Assembly (NCBI GenBank): GCA_934647235.1
Contig: CAKUFG010000011.1
Location: 1 to 64,000 of the forward strand
Length of the DNA: 64,000 bases
Source of the DNA: an uncultured Clostridia bacterium
GTDB taxonomy: Bacteria > Bacillota > Clostridia > Christensenellales > Aristaeellaceae
Direction: 5' to 3'
The translations under genes and the position numbers were made by a program. Shown in pieces: positions 1 to 8,275 of the stretch. The notes under the pieces are model-generated. The model was not told where the DNA came from. It was given only the letters and a program-made list of their open reading frames with translations, and made no database searches. The first letter of the stretch is position 1; each line of letters opens with the position of its first letter.

Positions 1-92
1 TCTGCGGCCGCGGCCAGCTTTGCCGCCTGGGCAAGGAATCCAACGGCCAGGTGACGTTCTCCCCGGTCAGCCAGACGGAATACAGCCGCTGA
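1..92 (+). CDS. 3' end of an unidentified gene (partial)
   Basis: An open frame enters from the left edge (codons in register from base 3) and stops at TGA 90-92. The visible C-terminus is about 29 residues and ends in QTEYSR. Codon use (GC-ending third positions, CTG, AAG, GAA) matches the neighbouring real genes, and a clear terminator follows 12 bases later, so this is probably the true end of a gene. Too little remains to name a family. Confidence 0.45.
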   Translation, partial: CGRGQLCRLGKESNGQVTFSPVSQTEYSR

Positions 93-103
93 TAGTGAAT
101 ATG

Positions 104-137
104 AAAGCCCCTCCCGGGAAGTCCCGGGAGGGCTTTT
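104..137. terminator. Rho-independent terminator, probably bidirectional
   Basis: The arms AAAGCCC(C)TCCCGGGA and TCCCGGGAGGGCTTTT form a GC-rich hairpin with a 2-base loop, ending in TTTT on the plus strand and AAAG on the other side. It lies between the incoming plus-strand gene and the convergent minus-strand phosphoesterase gene and can serve both. Confidence 0.85.
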
Positions 138-144
138 GACATGC

Positions 145-1215
145 TTAGAATTTCAGCACACTGGTTAAGGTCAGGATGGTAATGGACGGGGTGTTGAACA
201 TGCGCAGCGGGATCGCGTAAGCATCCGATACGCCAAGGCCGGGGCTGATATACTGCGTAACGCCCTGGATGGTGCTCAGCCCCTGGATCAGGTTATCCTG
301 CGGAAACCAGCCGGCCAGGTTGGCGGAAGCCGGCGCTTTGAGCGCGCCGACAAAGGGCACGCGCACCTGGCCGCCGCAGTAGTGCCCGGCCAGCACCAGC
401 GATACGCTGCGCAGAAATGCGCTGTCCTCGTTGCCGGACCACTGCTGCAGGGTTTTGATGGTGGTTTCAGTCAGCGGGTGATGCGTCAGCGCAACCTGCA
501 CGTCCGAATCCTGCATCTCCTTGATCGCGGCTTCTATCTTGTCCAGCACAGATAGCTGATAATCGATCACCTGAAGCTGCGCGGCCTGGTCGGGGGCGTT
601 CTGCGCCTGATTGATTAACGCGGCGCTGCGCGCCTGATAGGCGGTCCGGGAGGAAGCAATATCCAGCCCATACATGGATTCCGGGCAGAACCAGACGGCG
701 CTTTTGCCTACGGTCAGCTTTTGCGGGGAATCCAGATAAATCGCACCGTGCTGCTCGGCGGCCAGTACATAATCGGCCTTCACGCGCTCGGGCGCGCCGG
801 GCTGGGCGGCGATGGGCGCGGGGTCCTCATCGCCCGCGACAAAGTATACCGGCACGCGCCCGGCAAATACATCGATCAGCTTGAGAAAAGCGTCGTAACT
901 GCCATCCGGCGCGCATACGTCGCCCGTGATGCACACGGCGTTGTAGCGCGCGGTTTTCAGCATGGTGGAGATGGTGGATTGGTTGGCGCCGTATTCGTTG
1001 CCGTGCAGATCGCTGATGTGCAGGATACGGAACTTCTCCAGATCCTTGCTCAGGGACGTGATGGTTACGTCCTCATTCAACAGCTTCACGCGGCCGTTAT
1101 TGACAAAGTTGAGCGCGATGATCACAGCCAGCAGCAGGATCAGCAGCATGGGATACACCAGCGCGCCGGTGCGGCGGGGCTTGGCGTCGGTAAACAGGGA
1201 ACGGCTTTTGCGCAT
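145..1215 (-). CDS. Membrane-anchored metallophosphoesterase-like protein with altered active-site motifs
   Basis: The 356-residue product has one N-terminal membrane segment (about residues 20-37) and an outward calcineurin-like phosphoesterase domain of the YkuE type: ISDLHG (D69, H71), TGDV (98-100), THHPL and LAGHYCGG. Two canonical motifs are altered: GNH(D/E) reads GDED near residue 128, and the usual GHTHGG reads GHYCGG, so residues that normally bind the two metals are changed. It may have a different metal preference or be inactive. The ATG at 1215 is chosen because AAGGAG lies 9 bases upstream; longer in-frame reading lacks a ribosome site. Single gene, convergent with the left-edge gene and divergent from radA. 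Confidence 0.8.
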   Translation of the reverse strand: MRKSRSLFTDAKPRRTGALVYPMLLILLLAVIIALNFVNNGRVKLLNEDVTITSLSKDLEKFRILHISDLHGNEYGANQSTISTMLKTARYNAVCITGDVCAPDGSYDAFLKLIDVFAGRVPVYFVAGDEDPAPIAAQPGAPERVKADYVLAAEQHGAIYLDSPQKLTVGKSAVWFCPESMYGLDIASSRTAYQARSAALINQAQNAPDQAAQLQVIDYQLSVLDKIEAAIKEMQDSDVQVALTHHPLTETTIKTLQQWSGNEDSAFLRSVSLVLAGHYCGGQVRVPFVGALKAPASANLAGWFPQDNLIQGLSTIQGVTQYISPGLGVSDAYAIPLRMFNTPSITILTLTSVLKF

Positions 1216-1245
1216 GCGTTCAGGCTCCTTCAGTAATACTGTCTC

Positions 1246-1274
1246 ATTATAGCCAATCGCGCGGGGGATGGCAA
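1246..1274 (-). promoter_or_regulatory. Sigma-A-type promoter of the phosphoesterase gene
   Basis: On the minus strand TTGCCA (1274-1269), a 17-base spacer and TATAAT (1251-1246) lie about 30 bases upstream of the chosen ATG at 1215. Confidence 0.7.
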
Positions 1275-1363
1275 TGGAAAAAAGCGGGCGATCTTGTAAA
1301 AACAGCAGGAAAAAGCGGGGGATAAGGCGAATAAGAGCAAAGCTGTAAAAGGAGGCCTTCACA

Positions 1364-2743
1364 ATGCCCAAACCAAAGACTGTTTTCGTCTGCTCTGCTT
1401 GTGGGTATGAATCCCCGCGCTGGTATGGCAAATGCCCGTCCTGCGAAAGCTGGAATACGCTGGAGGAAACCGCGCCACAGGCTGTATCGGCTATCGCGCC
1501 AAAGCCGCAGAAGCAGCGCGGCGGCACCGGCGCGCAGGCGCAGAAGATCTATGAGATCGAGGCGGGTGCGCAGACGCATGAGCCTACTGGCATCGGCGAG
1601 TTTGACCGAGTGCTTGGCGGCGGCATTGTGGAGGGCTCGCTGATGCTGGTGGGCGGCGAGCCGGGCGTGGGCAAAAGCACGCTGCTGCTGCAGGTGTGCG
1701 CGCGCATGGCGCGCATGGGCAAGCGCGTGCTGTATGTAACGGGTGAGGAAAGCACGCGGCAGATTCGCCTGCGCGCCGACCGCCTGGGCGTGGGGCACGA
1801 GGAGATTCTGGTGCTGGCCGAAAACGCCATGGATGCGATTGAGGAAAAGCTCAATTCCATCCAGCCGGATTTCGCCGTGATCGACTCCATCCAGACCATG
1901 TACCGCCCTGACCTTGCCAGCGCGCCGGGCAGCGTCAGCCAGGTGCGTGAAAGCGCGGCGGTACTGATGCGCTATGCCAAGACCAACGGCTGCGCCATCA
2001 TCCTGGTGGGGCATGTGACCAAGGAGGGCGCGATTGCCGGCCCCCGCGTATTGGAACACATGGTGGATGTGGTGCTGTACTTTGAAGGCGATTATCAGCA
2101 TGAGTATCGTCTGCTGCGCGCGGTGAAAAACCGCTTCGGCTCAGTCAACGAGCTGGGTATGTTTGAGATGACGGGCGAGGGCATGATGCCCGTTGAAAAC
2201 GCATCCGAAACGCTGATATCACATCGCGCCTCGGGGGCCAGCGGCTCGGTGGTGTTCTGCTGCATGGAGGGCAGCCGCCCGATGCTGGTGGATCTGCAGG
2301 CGCTGGCGGCGCAGTCCTTTTACGCCGTGCCGCGCAGAACGGTCAACGGCGCGGATCAGGCGCGCGTGGCGCTGCTGCTGGCGGTACTGGAAAAGCGCGC
2401 GGGCCTGCGCATGTACAATCAGGACGTATATGTCAACGTGGCCGGCGGCCTGTCGCTGTCCGAGCCTGCGGTCGATCTGCCGCTGTGCGTGGCGGTGGCT
2501 TCCTCCCTGTCTGACAGCCCGCTGCCCAGCGATCTGGCCGTAATGGGCGAGGTGGGCCTGACGGGTGAGATCCGCGCCATCACGCAGATGGAGCGCCGTA
2601 TCAATGAGTGCGTGCGGCTGGGATTCCGCCATATCATGTGCCCGGCGGATTCGGTCAAGCGCCTGCATCTGCCCGAGGGCGTGGAGCTGACCCCGGTGAA
2701 AACGCTGGCGCAGGCGATTACGCTGCTTGGCCTGAGAAGATAA
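1364..2743 (+). CDS. radA: DNA repair protein RadA (Sms)
   Basis: RadA is a RecA-like ATPase that processes branched recombination intermediates. The 459-residue protein has the full family layout: an N-terminal zinc ribbon (C10, C13, C24, C27), Walker A GGEPGVGKST (97-106), the RadA-specific KNRFG motif (255-259) and a C-terminal Lon-protease-like domain. Length is normal. The ATG is preceded by AAAGGAGG at good spacing. It diverges from the phosphoesterase gene and is followed by a long inverted repeat in front of a SpoIID-type gene. In many Bacillota radA follows clpC or precedes disA; neither is seen here. Confidence 0.97.
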   Translation: MPKPKTVFVCSACGYESPRWYGKCPSCESWNTLEETAPQAVSAIAPKPQKQRGGTGAQAQKIYEIEAGAQTHEPTGIGEFDRVLGGGIVEGSLMLVGGEPGVGKSTLLLQVCARMARMGKRVLYVTGEESTRQIRLRADRLGVGHEEILVLAENAMDAIEEKLNSIQPDFAVIDSIQTMYRPDLASAPGSVSQVRESAAVLMRYAKTNGCAIILVGHVTKEGAIAGPRVLEHMVDVVLYFEGDYQHEYRLLRAVKNRFGSVNELGMFEMTGEGMMPVENASETLISHRASGASGSVVFCCMEGSRPMLVDLQALAAQSFYAVPRRTVNGADQARVALLLAVLEKRAGLRMYNQDVYVNVAGGLSLSEPAVDLPLCVAVASSLSDSPLPSDLAVMGEVGLTGEIRAITQMERRINECVRLGFRHIMCPADSVKRLHLPEGVELTPVKTLAQAITLLGLRR

Positions 2744-2753
2744 AAATCAAATT

Positions 2754-2809
2754 TCCGCCTTCTGTATGCCGTAGTGTCCAATGGGCATACTACGCATACA
2801 GGAGGCGGA
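2754..2809 (+). promoter_or_regulatory. Long imperfect inverted repeat covering the ribosome site of the SpoIID-type gene
   Basis: The left arm (2754-2775) and right arm (2789-2809) pair over about 20 positions with one bulge and one G-U pair, around a 13-base loop. The right arm contains AGGAGG (2800-2805), the only good ribosome site for the ATG at 2818. The hairpin lies 11 bases after the radA stop. There is no T-run after it, so it is a poor terminator and a better candidate for a translation-masking hairpin. Function is inferred. Confidence 0.55.
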
Positions 2810-2817
2810 TTGTCTGA

Positions 2818-3810
2818 ATGAAGAAAGCTGTACTACTATCCTTTCTGCTGTGCCTGGCCCTTGCCTGCACAGCCTGTACAGGCGGCGATATGCAGCCTTC
2901 GCCCACGCCCGATGCGGCCACGGAAGCGCCGCAGGACGCCAATCTTCCCCAGCTGCCGGAGGATATCCGCGTAGATCAGAACGGCGTGCCCGTGCTGAAC
3001 GTCTATGTGCAGTCAGAGGATAAGATCGACGAGATGGGCCTGGAGGAGTACCTTTGCGGCGTGCTGGCGGGCGAGATGAAAAACGACTGGCCCGAGGAGG
3101 CGCTCAAGGCCCAGGCCGTCCTGGCGCGCACGTTTGTGCTGAAATTTCTGATGGAAAAGAAAAGCATGTACGAGGGCGCGGATATCTCTACCGATATCCG
3201 CGAAGCCCAGGCCTATGACGCGGAGGGCGTGAACGAGCGCATCCGCGCGGCGGTCAAGGATACGCGCGGCATGGTGGTATGCTATCAGAATGAGCCGATA
3301 TACGCCTGGTTCCATGCCCATTCGGGCGGCAAAACCGATACGGCTGAAAACGGGCTGGATTATCAGCAGGACGCGCCCTATACCCAGGTGACGGATGGCA
3401 ACGAGAGCGAAAGTGCTCCGCAGGATGCGGCGCAGTGGTCGGCGCAGTTTACGGAGGCGGAGGTCATCCAGGCTGCCGCTGACGCGGGGCTGAAGCTGGA
3501 CGGCGGCATTGAAATGGCGCAGGCCGGGGCCAAGGACGACAGCGGCCGGGTAGGGGAAATCCTGCTGAACGGTCAGGCTGTTTCGGCCAATGAATTCCGT
3601 ATCGCTATCGGCAGCACCAAGATGAAATCAACGCTGCTGACGCATATTGCCTATTCGGATGGAACGCTTGCGCTGTCCGGCCGCGGCTATGGCCATGGGG
3701 TGGGCATGTCCCAGTGGGGCGCCTATGGCATGGCGGAAAATGGCAAAACAGCGCAGGAAATCATCAATCACTATTTCAAAACTGTGGATATTGTGCAAAT
3801 GTGGAAGTAG
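2818..3810 (+). CDS. SpoIID/LytB-domain lipoprotein (probable peptidoglycan lytic enzyme)
   Basis: The 330-residue protein starts with a lipoprotein signal peptide (hydrophobic core, cysteines at 17 and 20; LALAC or CTAC as lipobox) and a Pro/Thr/Ala-rich linker. The SpoIID domain follows: LCGVLAGEMKNDWPEEALKA with E86 aligning with the catalytic glutamate of SpoIID, AWFHAHSGG (163-171), and the signature GRGYGHGVGMSQWGA (288-302). SpoIID is a lytic transglycosylase needed for engulfment, but related proteins also act in vegetative wall remodelling. The gene is not next to other spoII genes, so I assign the family and not the specific name spoIID. Confidence 0.88.
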   Translation: MKKAVLLSFLLCLALACTACTGGDMQPSPTPDAATEAPQDANLPQLPEDIRVDQNGVPVLNVYVQSEDKIDEMGLEEYLCGVLAGEMKNDWPEEALKAQAVLARTFVLKFLMEKKSMYEGADISTDIREAQAYDAEGVNERIRAAVKDTRGMVVCYQNEPIYAWFHAHSGGKTDTAENGLDYQQDAPYTQVTDGNESESAPQDAAQWSAQFTEAEVIQAAADAGLKLDGGIEMAQAGAKDDSGRVGEILLNGQAVSANEFRIAIGSTKMKSTLLTHIAYSDGTLALSGRGYGHGVGMSQWGAYGMAENGKTAQEIINHYFKTVDIVQMWK

Positions 3811-3834
3811 CCTGGACAAAAAACCATATAGTGG

Positions 3835-3863
3835 TTGACAAAATCGCGCTTTTTGTTTACATT
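3835..3863 (+). promoter_or_regulatory. Promoter of the oligopeptide-type importer operon
   Basis: TTGACA (3835-3840), a 17-base spacer and TACATT (3858-3863) lie about 100 bases upstream of the binding-protein gene. The -35 is perfect and the -10 matches 4 of 6. Confidence 0.65.
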
Positions 3864-3964
3864 GTGCAATGTAGCAAGGGCGTGGTTTTTGTTTTTGGTA
3901 TTTGAAAGCGCGCGCCCGCATAGAATGAACAGCCTGCTCAGCTGTACAAGAAGGAGGAACGATT

Positions 3965-5824
3965 ATGAAAAAGTTTATCGCTCTGTTGCTCGCACTGCTC
4001 CTGGCGCTGCCCGCCGCCGCACCTGCGCTGGCACAGGAGCAGGTATACCACTCCCTGTACAGCGGCGAGGTGACCACGCTGAATTACCTGACCACCACCT
4101 CCACCAGTGAATTCGGACTCCTTTCCAATCTGATCGACACCCTGGTTGAATCCGACCGTTTCGGTCAGCGCCAGCCCTGCCTGGCTGAAAGCTGGGAATC
4201 CAGCGCCGATGGCCTGACATGGACCTTCCATCTGCGCCAGGGCGTGCAGTGGGTGGACGCGCAGGGCAATGCCGTGGCTGAAGTGACGGCGCATGACTTT
4301 GTGACCGCCGCCGAATACATCCTCAACGCCCAGCATGCCTCCGGCAGCGCCAAAACGCTGTATAAGATCATCGTGGGCGCGAAGGAATACTACGATGGCA
4401 CCGCTACCCCCAAGGAGGGCGAGCAGCCCGCCCCCAGGACCGAATGGGATACCGTGGGCGTAACGGCGCTGGATGATTATACCCTGCAGTATACCCTGAA
4501 AAATCCTGTGGCCTATTTTCTTTCGATGGTAGACAATCAGGCTTTCATGCCCGTTTACGGCCCCTTCCTCACGGAGAAGGGCGAGCAGTTTGGCCTGGCC
4601 ACCGGCAACGATACCCTGCTGTACTGCGGCGCGTACACGCTGACGGAGTTCAAGCCCCAGGAAACCCGTGTGCTGACCAAGAACAGCGCCTATTGGGATC
4701 TGGAGCATGTAACGATCGATCAGATTGTCTATCGTTATAACAAAGAAGCTTCGACCATTTCGGCTGATCTGTATCTGAAGGGCGAGGTGGATTCCGCCTC
4801 CATCAGCGCCGAGATTGCCAGCCAGTGGCTGGCCGATCCGGTCAAATCCGAGTATATCCGTCCTGACCGTCCCACCAGCTGCTACAGCTATTTCTTCTCC
4901 TTCAACTATGATCCGCAGTTTGCGGCCGAGTATGAGCCTGAAAACTGGGCCAAGGCCGTTGTGAACGAGAACTTCCGCAAGTCCTTCTATTATGGCCTGG
5001 ATCGCTTGAAGGTGAAGACGGCGGCGGATGCGGACAATGCCGAGGCGCTGCTGTTCAACAGCATTACGCCTACCGATTTCCTGATTATCAACGGCGAGGA
5101 TTATGTAAAGACCGGCGCGCTCAAGGCCATTACCGAGCTGGGCGTGGGTACCTATCAGACTGACAAGGCCATTGAGTATCGCGACAAGGCCGTTGAAGAG
5201 CTGACCGCCGCTGGCGTTACCTTCCCCATCAAGGTGTTTATGCCCTACAATGCCAGCGTGAACGGCTGGGCGGACGAGTGTCAGATCATCGAGCAGCAGC
5301 TGGAAGAGCTGCTGGGCAAGGATTATATCGATATCATTATCGAGGCGTATCCTTCCTCCGGCTTCCTTGGCAGCACGCGCCGCAGCGGCAACTATGCCTT
5401 TATGAAGTGCAACTGGGGCCCGGATTATGATGATCCCGAGACCTTCTCCGAGCCCTTTGCCGCCGGCAACAGCTATAACTTCATCGATAAGTGTGAGGGC
5501 ATGGATGAGGTTCGCACCGAGCTGTACAGCCTGTTTGATCAGGCGACGGCCATCTATGATGACCAGACGGCGCGCTACGCGGCTTTTGCCCAGGCGGAAG
5601 CCTTCATCGTGGATCACGCCATCGTGATTCCCTACGGCTTCAGCACGGGCGGCTACACCGCCAGCCGCATCGATCCCTTCACCCTGCCCTACACGGCCAC
5701 CGGCATTTCCAAGGAGCGTTTCAAGGGCGCGGTGCTGCTGGATCAGCCCATGAGCACCGATCAGTACTATGACGCCTATGACCAGTGGCTCAGCGACCTG
5801 GAAGCGCTGACGGCCAATCCCTGA
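3965..5824 (+). CDS. Peptide-type ABC importer, extracellular substrate-binding protein
   Basis: The 619-residue protein belongs to the OppA/DppA family (SBP family 5). It has a Sec signal peptide (MKKF, Leu/Ala core, cleavage probably near ALA-Q at residue 24); no lipobox cysteine is seen, which is unusual for a Gram-positive binding protein. Family hallmarks include the N-terminal SGEVTTLNYL region, WTFHLRQGVQWVDAQG and a C-terminal NWGPDYDDPETFSEPF stretch. AAGGAGG precedes the ATG. It is the first gene of a unit with two permease genes; no ATPase genes follow. The ligand cannot be told, though peptides are usual for the family. Confidence 0.9.
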   Translation: MKKFIALLLALLLALPAAAPALAQEQVYHSLYSGEVTTLNYLTTTSTSEFGLLSNLIDTLVESDRFGQRQPCLAESWESSADGLTWTFHLRQGVQWVDAQGNAVAEVTAHDFVTAAEYILNAQHASGSAKTLYKIIVGAKEYYDGTATPKEGEQPAPRTEWDTVGVTALDDYTLQYTLKNPVAYFLSMVDNQAFMPVYGPFLTEKGEQFGLATGNDTLLYCGAYTLTEFKPQETRVLTKNSAYWDLEHVTIDQIVYRYNKEASTISADLYLKGEVDSASISAEIASQWLADPVKSEYIRPDRPTSCYSYFFSFNYDPQFAAEYEPENWAKAVVNENFRKSFYYGLDRLKVKTAADADNAEALLFNSITPTDFLIINGEDYVKTGALKAITELGVGTYQTDKAIEYRDKAVEELTAAGVTFPIKVFMPYNASVNGWADECQIIEQQLEELLGKDYIDIIIEAYPSSGFLGSTRRSGNYAFMKCNWGPDYDDPETFSEPFAAGNSYNFIDKCEGMDEVRTELYSLFDQATAIYDDQTARYAAFAQAEAFIVDHAIVIPYGFSTGGYTASRIDPFTLPYTATGISKERFKGAVLLDQPMSTDQYYDAYDQWLSDLEALTANP

Positions 5825-5920
5825 AATAAAGCTTACACGCAATGCGCGCGGCATGCGGCGGGGGGCGAAACGCCTCCTGCCGCCCTGCTGCATTTACGGC
5901 ATGTCCGGAAGGAGCGGGCC

Positions 5921-6862
5921 TTGGGTAAATATTTGCTGAAAAGAATGATATCCTCCGTGCTGACGCTGCTGGTGATTCTGACGGTAGTGTTTGTTTTGCT
6001 GCGCCAGATGCCGATTGAGGGATACTTTGATAATTTTGATAAGCTTGACGACAGCATGATCGCTGCGCGCCTGACGCAGCTGGGCCTGGATCAGCCGCTG
6101 CATAAGCAGCTGCTCAGCTTCTTTGCCGGCCTGCTGCGCGGCGATCTGGGCACCTCTTCCCGCTACAGCGTGGGCGCGCCCATCAGCGGCATCATTGCGC
6201 AGAAAGCGCCCATCTCGATTATCCTGGGTCTGCTTTCCATGGGCGTGGCGCTGGTGCTGGGCATTCCGCTGGGCGCGGCCATGGCGCGTTCGCAGTCCGG
6301 CTTCTGGGATCGTTTCGGAACGGCCTTTATCGTGTTTGTCAACGCTGTGCCCGCAGCGGTATATTATATTTATCTGCAGTCCTTTGGCTCCACGGCCCTG
6401 CATGTGAGCATGCTCTTCAACCGCGATGATCTGCGCACCTGGATTCTGCCGGTGTTTTCCATGTCGCTTGGCAATATCGCCTATTACGCCATGTGGCTGC
6501 GCCGCTATATGGTGGATGAAAACAACAAGGATTATGTAAAGCTTGCGCGCGCCAAGGGCGTAAAGGAAAGCAAAATCACCATGCGCCATGTTTTCCGAAA
6601 CGCCTTTGTGCCTATGATTCAGTATATTCCAACGTCGCTGATGTATACGGTGTGCGGCTCCATTTATATTGAGTCGCTCTATTCCATTCCCGGCATGGGC
6701 GGATTGCTGGTGGATGTGATCAGCCGCCAGGATAACCCCATGGTGCAGGCCATCGTGATGATCTACAGCTGCATCGGCATTGTGGGTCTGATCCTGGGCG
6801 ACCTGCTGATGGTGCTGGTGGATCCCCGTATCTCCCTGCACGGAAAGGGGGATGCGCGCTGA
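5921..6862 (+). CDS. Peptide-type ABC importer permease 1 (OppB/DppB-like)
   Basis: This is a 313-residue integral membrane protein with the N-terminal amphipathic start (LLKRMISSVLTLLVIL), about six membrane spans, and the EAA-type loop (YVKLARAKGVKESKI) that contacts the ATPase. Its length is normal for the family. The start is TTG at 5921, supported by GGAAGGAG 6-7 bases upstream; the next in-frame ATG would remove the conserved N-terminus. Its stop overlaps the next ATG by one base (TGATG), implying coupled translation of the two permease subunits. Confidence 0.9.
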   Translation: MGKYLLKRMISSVLTLLVILTVVFVLLRQMPIEGYFDNFDKLDDSMIAARLTQLGLDQPLHKQLLSFFAGLLRGDLGTSSRYSVGAPISGIIAQKAPISIILGLLSMGVALVLGIPLGAAMARSQSGFWDRFGTAFIVFVNAVPAAVYYIYLQSFGSTALHVSMLFNRDDLRTWILPVFSMSLGNIAYYAMWLRRYMVDENNKDYVKLARAKGVKESKITMRHVFRNAFVPMIQYIPTSLMYTVCGSIYIESLYSIPGMGGLLVDVISRQDNPMVQAIVMIYSCIGIVGLILGDLLMVLVDPRISLHGKGDAR

Positions 6863-8265
6863 TGGGCATGTTCAGCAAATGGAAAAGCGCGCCGGTGGAG
6901 GCGCGCATGAGCGATTCTCTGCGCGAGCGCATGCAGGCGGCGGCCAAGGCTCCCTTTGCGTTTGCGCAGTATCATCCGGGAGAAGGGGAAATGATCGGCT
7001 ATTCCGATTATTCCTATTGGGGCAGCACCTTCCGCGCCTTCCTTAAAAACAGGGTGGCGCTGACGCTTTTCTGCGTGCTGCTGGCGCTGCTGCTGTTCAC
7101 CTTTATCCAGCCGATTCTGCCTGGACAGTATCCGGCCAACCTGATTATCAATCACCCGATCACGCAGATTCAGATGAGCAACATCGCTCCATCCCTGACC
7201 ACGGTGAAGACTCGCGTGGAGGCGGGGATGGAGCTGATCGTCACCCCCTATGAAAACGAACGCTGGAGCGCAGTGAGCAATGTAATTGCCTCCTTGAAGG
7301 CGCGCGAGCAGTTTACCGTGCTGGAATACGGCGACGCATACTGCTATGTAGAGATCAACGGCCAGCGCGGCTATGTGAAAAACGACTTTACCACCAAGCT
7401 GAAGCTGCCCGAGGACTATACGAAAACGCCCTATACCGCGCGATCCAATTTCCCCATTAAGCTGTACAGCTCCCCGGCGGATTGCACCAACAACGGCGAC
7501 GCGCTGTTTGTAGAGACAAGGTATCTGGATATGGACGGCGATCATGCCGTCACCAATGCGGCCTGCGCGCTGCGCATTCTGCCCAGCACCGCGCCGTTTC
7601 TGTTCGGTACCAACAATCTGGGGCAGGATCTGTGGGCGATGGTGTGGTCCGGCACACGCACGTCTCTGTTTATCGGCTTTATGGTGGCGGTGATCGAGGC
7701 GTTCACCGGCATCGTTGTGGGCGTGCTGTGGGGCTATGTGCGCAGGCTGGACCGCCTGCTTACGGCGGTTTACAATGTGGTGGACAACGTGCCCACCACC
7801 ATCGTGCTGGTGCTGATTTCCTATATCATGCGTCCAGGGGTAGGCACGCTGATCTTTGCCATGTGCCTGACCGGCTGGGTGGGCATGGCGCGCTTTATCC
7901 GCAACCAGATCGTCATCATCCGCGACCGCGACTACAACCTGGCTTCCAGGTGCCTGGGCACCAGCACGCTGCGCATCATCACGCGCAATTTGCTGCCCTA
8001 TCTGGTATCGGTGATCACCCTGCGCATGGCGCTGGCCATCCCAGACGCGATCGGCAGCGAGGTATTCATTACTTATATCGGCCTGGGCCTGCCCGTCAGC
8101 ACGCCGTCGCTGGGCAACCTGATCAATACCGGCCGCAAGCTGATTTCCACCTCGCAGAGCTATCAGCTGGTTTTCCCGACCATCGTGCTTTCCATCATCA
8201 CCATTTCCTTTTATCTGATCGGCAACGCCTTTGCAGATGCGGCCGATCCCAAGAACCACGTGTGA
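6862..8265 (+). CDS. Peptide-type ABC importer permease 2 (OppC/DppC-like) with a large external insert
   Basis: The 467-residue protein is about 170 residues longer than normal OppC/DppC (roughly 280-310). After a 60-residue cytoplasmic N-terminus and the first membrane span (about 65-84), an inserted segment of roughly 130 residues (about 112-240) contains an SH3-like stretch: ASLKAREQFTVLEYGDAY then EINGQRGYVKNDF (about 143-176). The usual family core resumes at FGTNNLGQDLWAMVWSG (248-264), with four or five further spans and the ATPase-contact loop (NLASRCLGTSTLRI). The insert should lie outside the membrane, where it could touch the binding protein or the wall. It overlaps permease 1 by one base. 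Confidence 0.87.
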   Translation: MGMFSKWKSAPVEARMSDSLRERMQAAAKAPFAFAQYHPGEGEMIGYSDYSYWGSTFRAFLKNRVALTLFCVLLALLLFTFIQPILPGQYPANLIINHPITQIQMSNIAPSLTTVKTRVEAGMELIVTPYENERWSAVSNVIASLKAREQFTVLEYGDAYCYVEINGQRGYVKNDFTTKLKLPEDYTKTPYTARSNFPIKLYSSPADCTNNGDALFVETRYLDMDGDHAVTNAACALRILPSTAPFLFGTNNLGQDLWAMVWSGTRTSLFIGFMVAVIEAFTGIVVGVLWGYVRRLDRLLTAVYNVVDNVPTTIVLVLISYIMRPGVGTLIFAMCLTGWVGMARFIRNQIVIIRDRDYNLASRCLGTSTLRIITRNLLPYLVSVITLRMALAIPDAIGSEVFITYIGLGLPVSTPSLGNLINTGRKLISTSQSYQLVFPTIVLSIITISFYLIGNAFADAADPKNHV

Positions 8266-8275
8266 GGCAGCGCCT

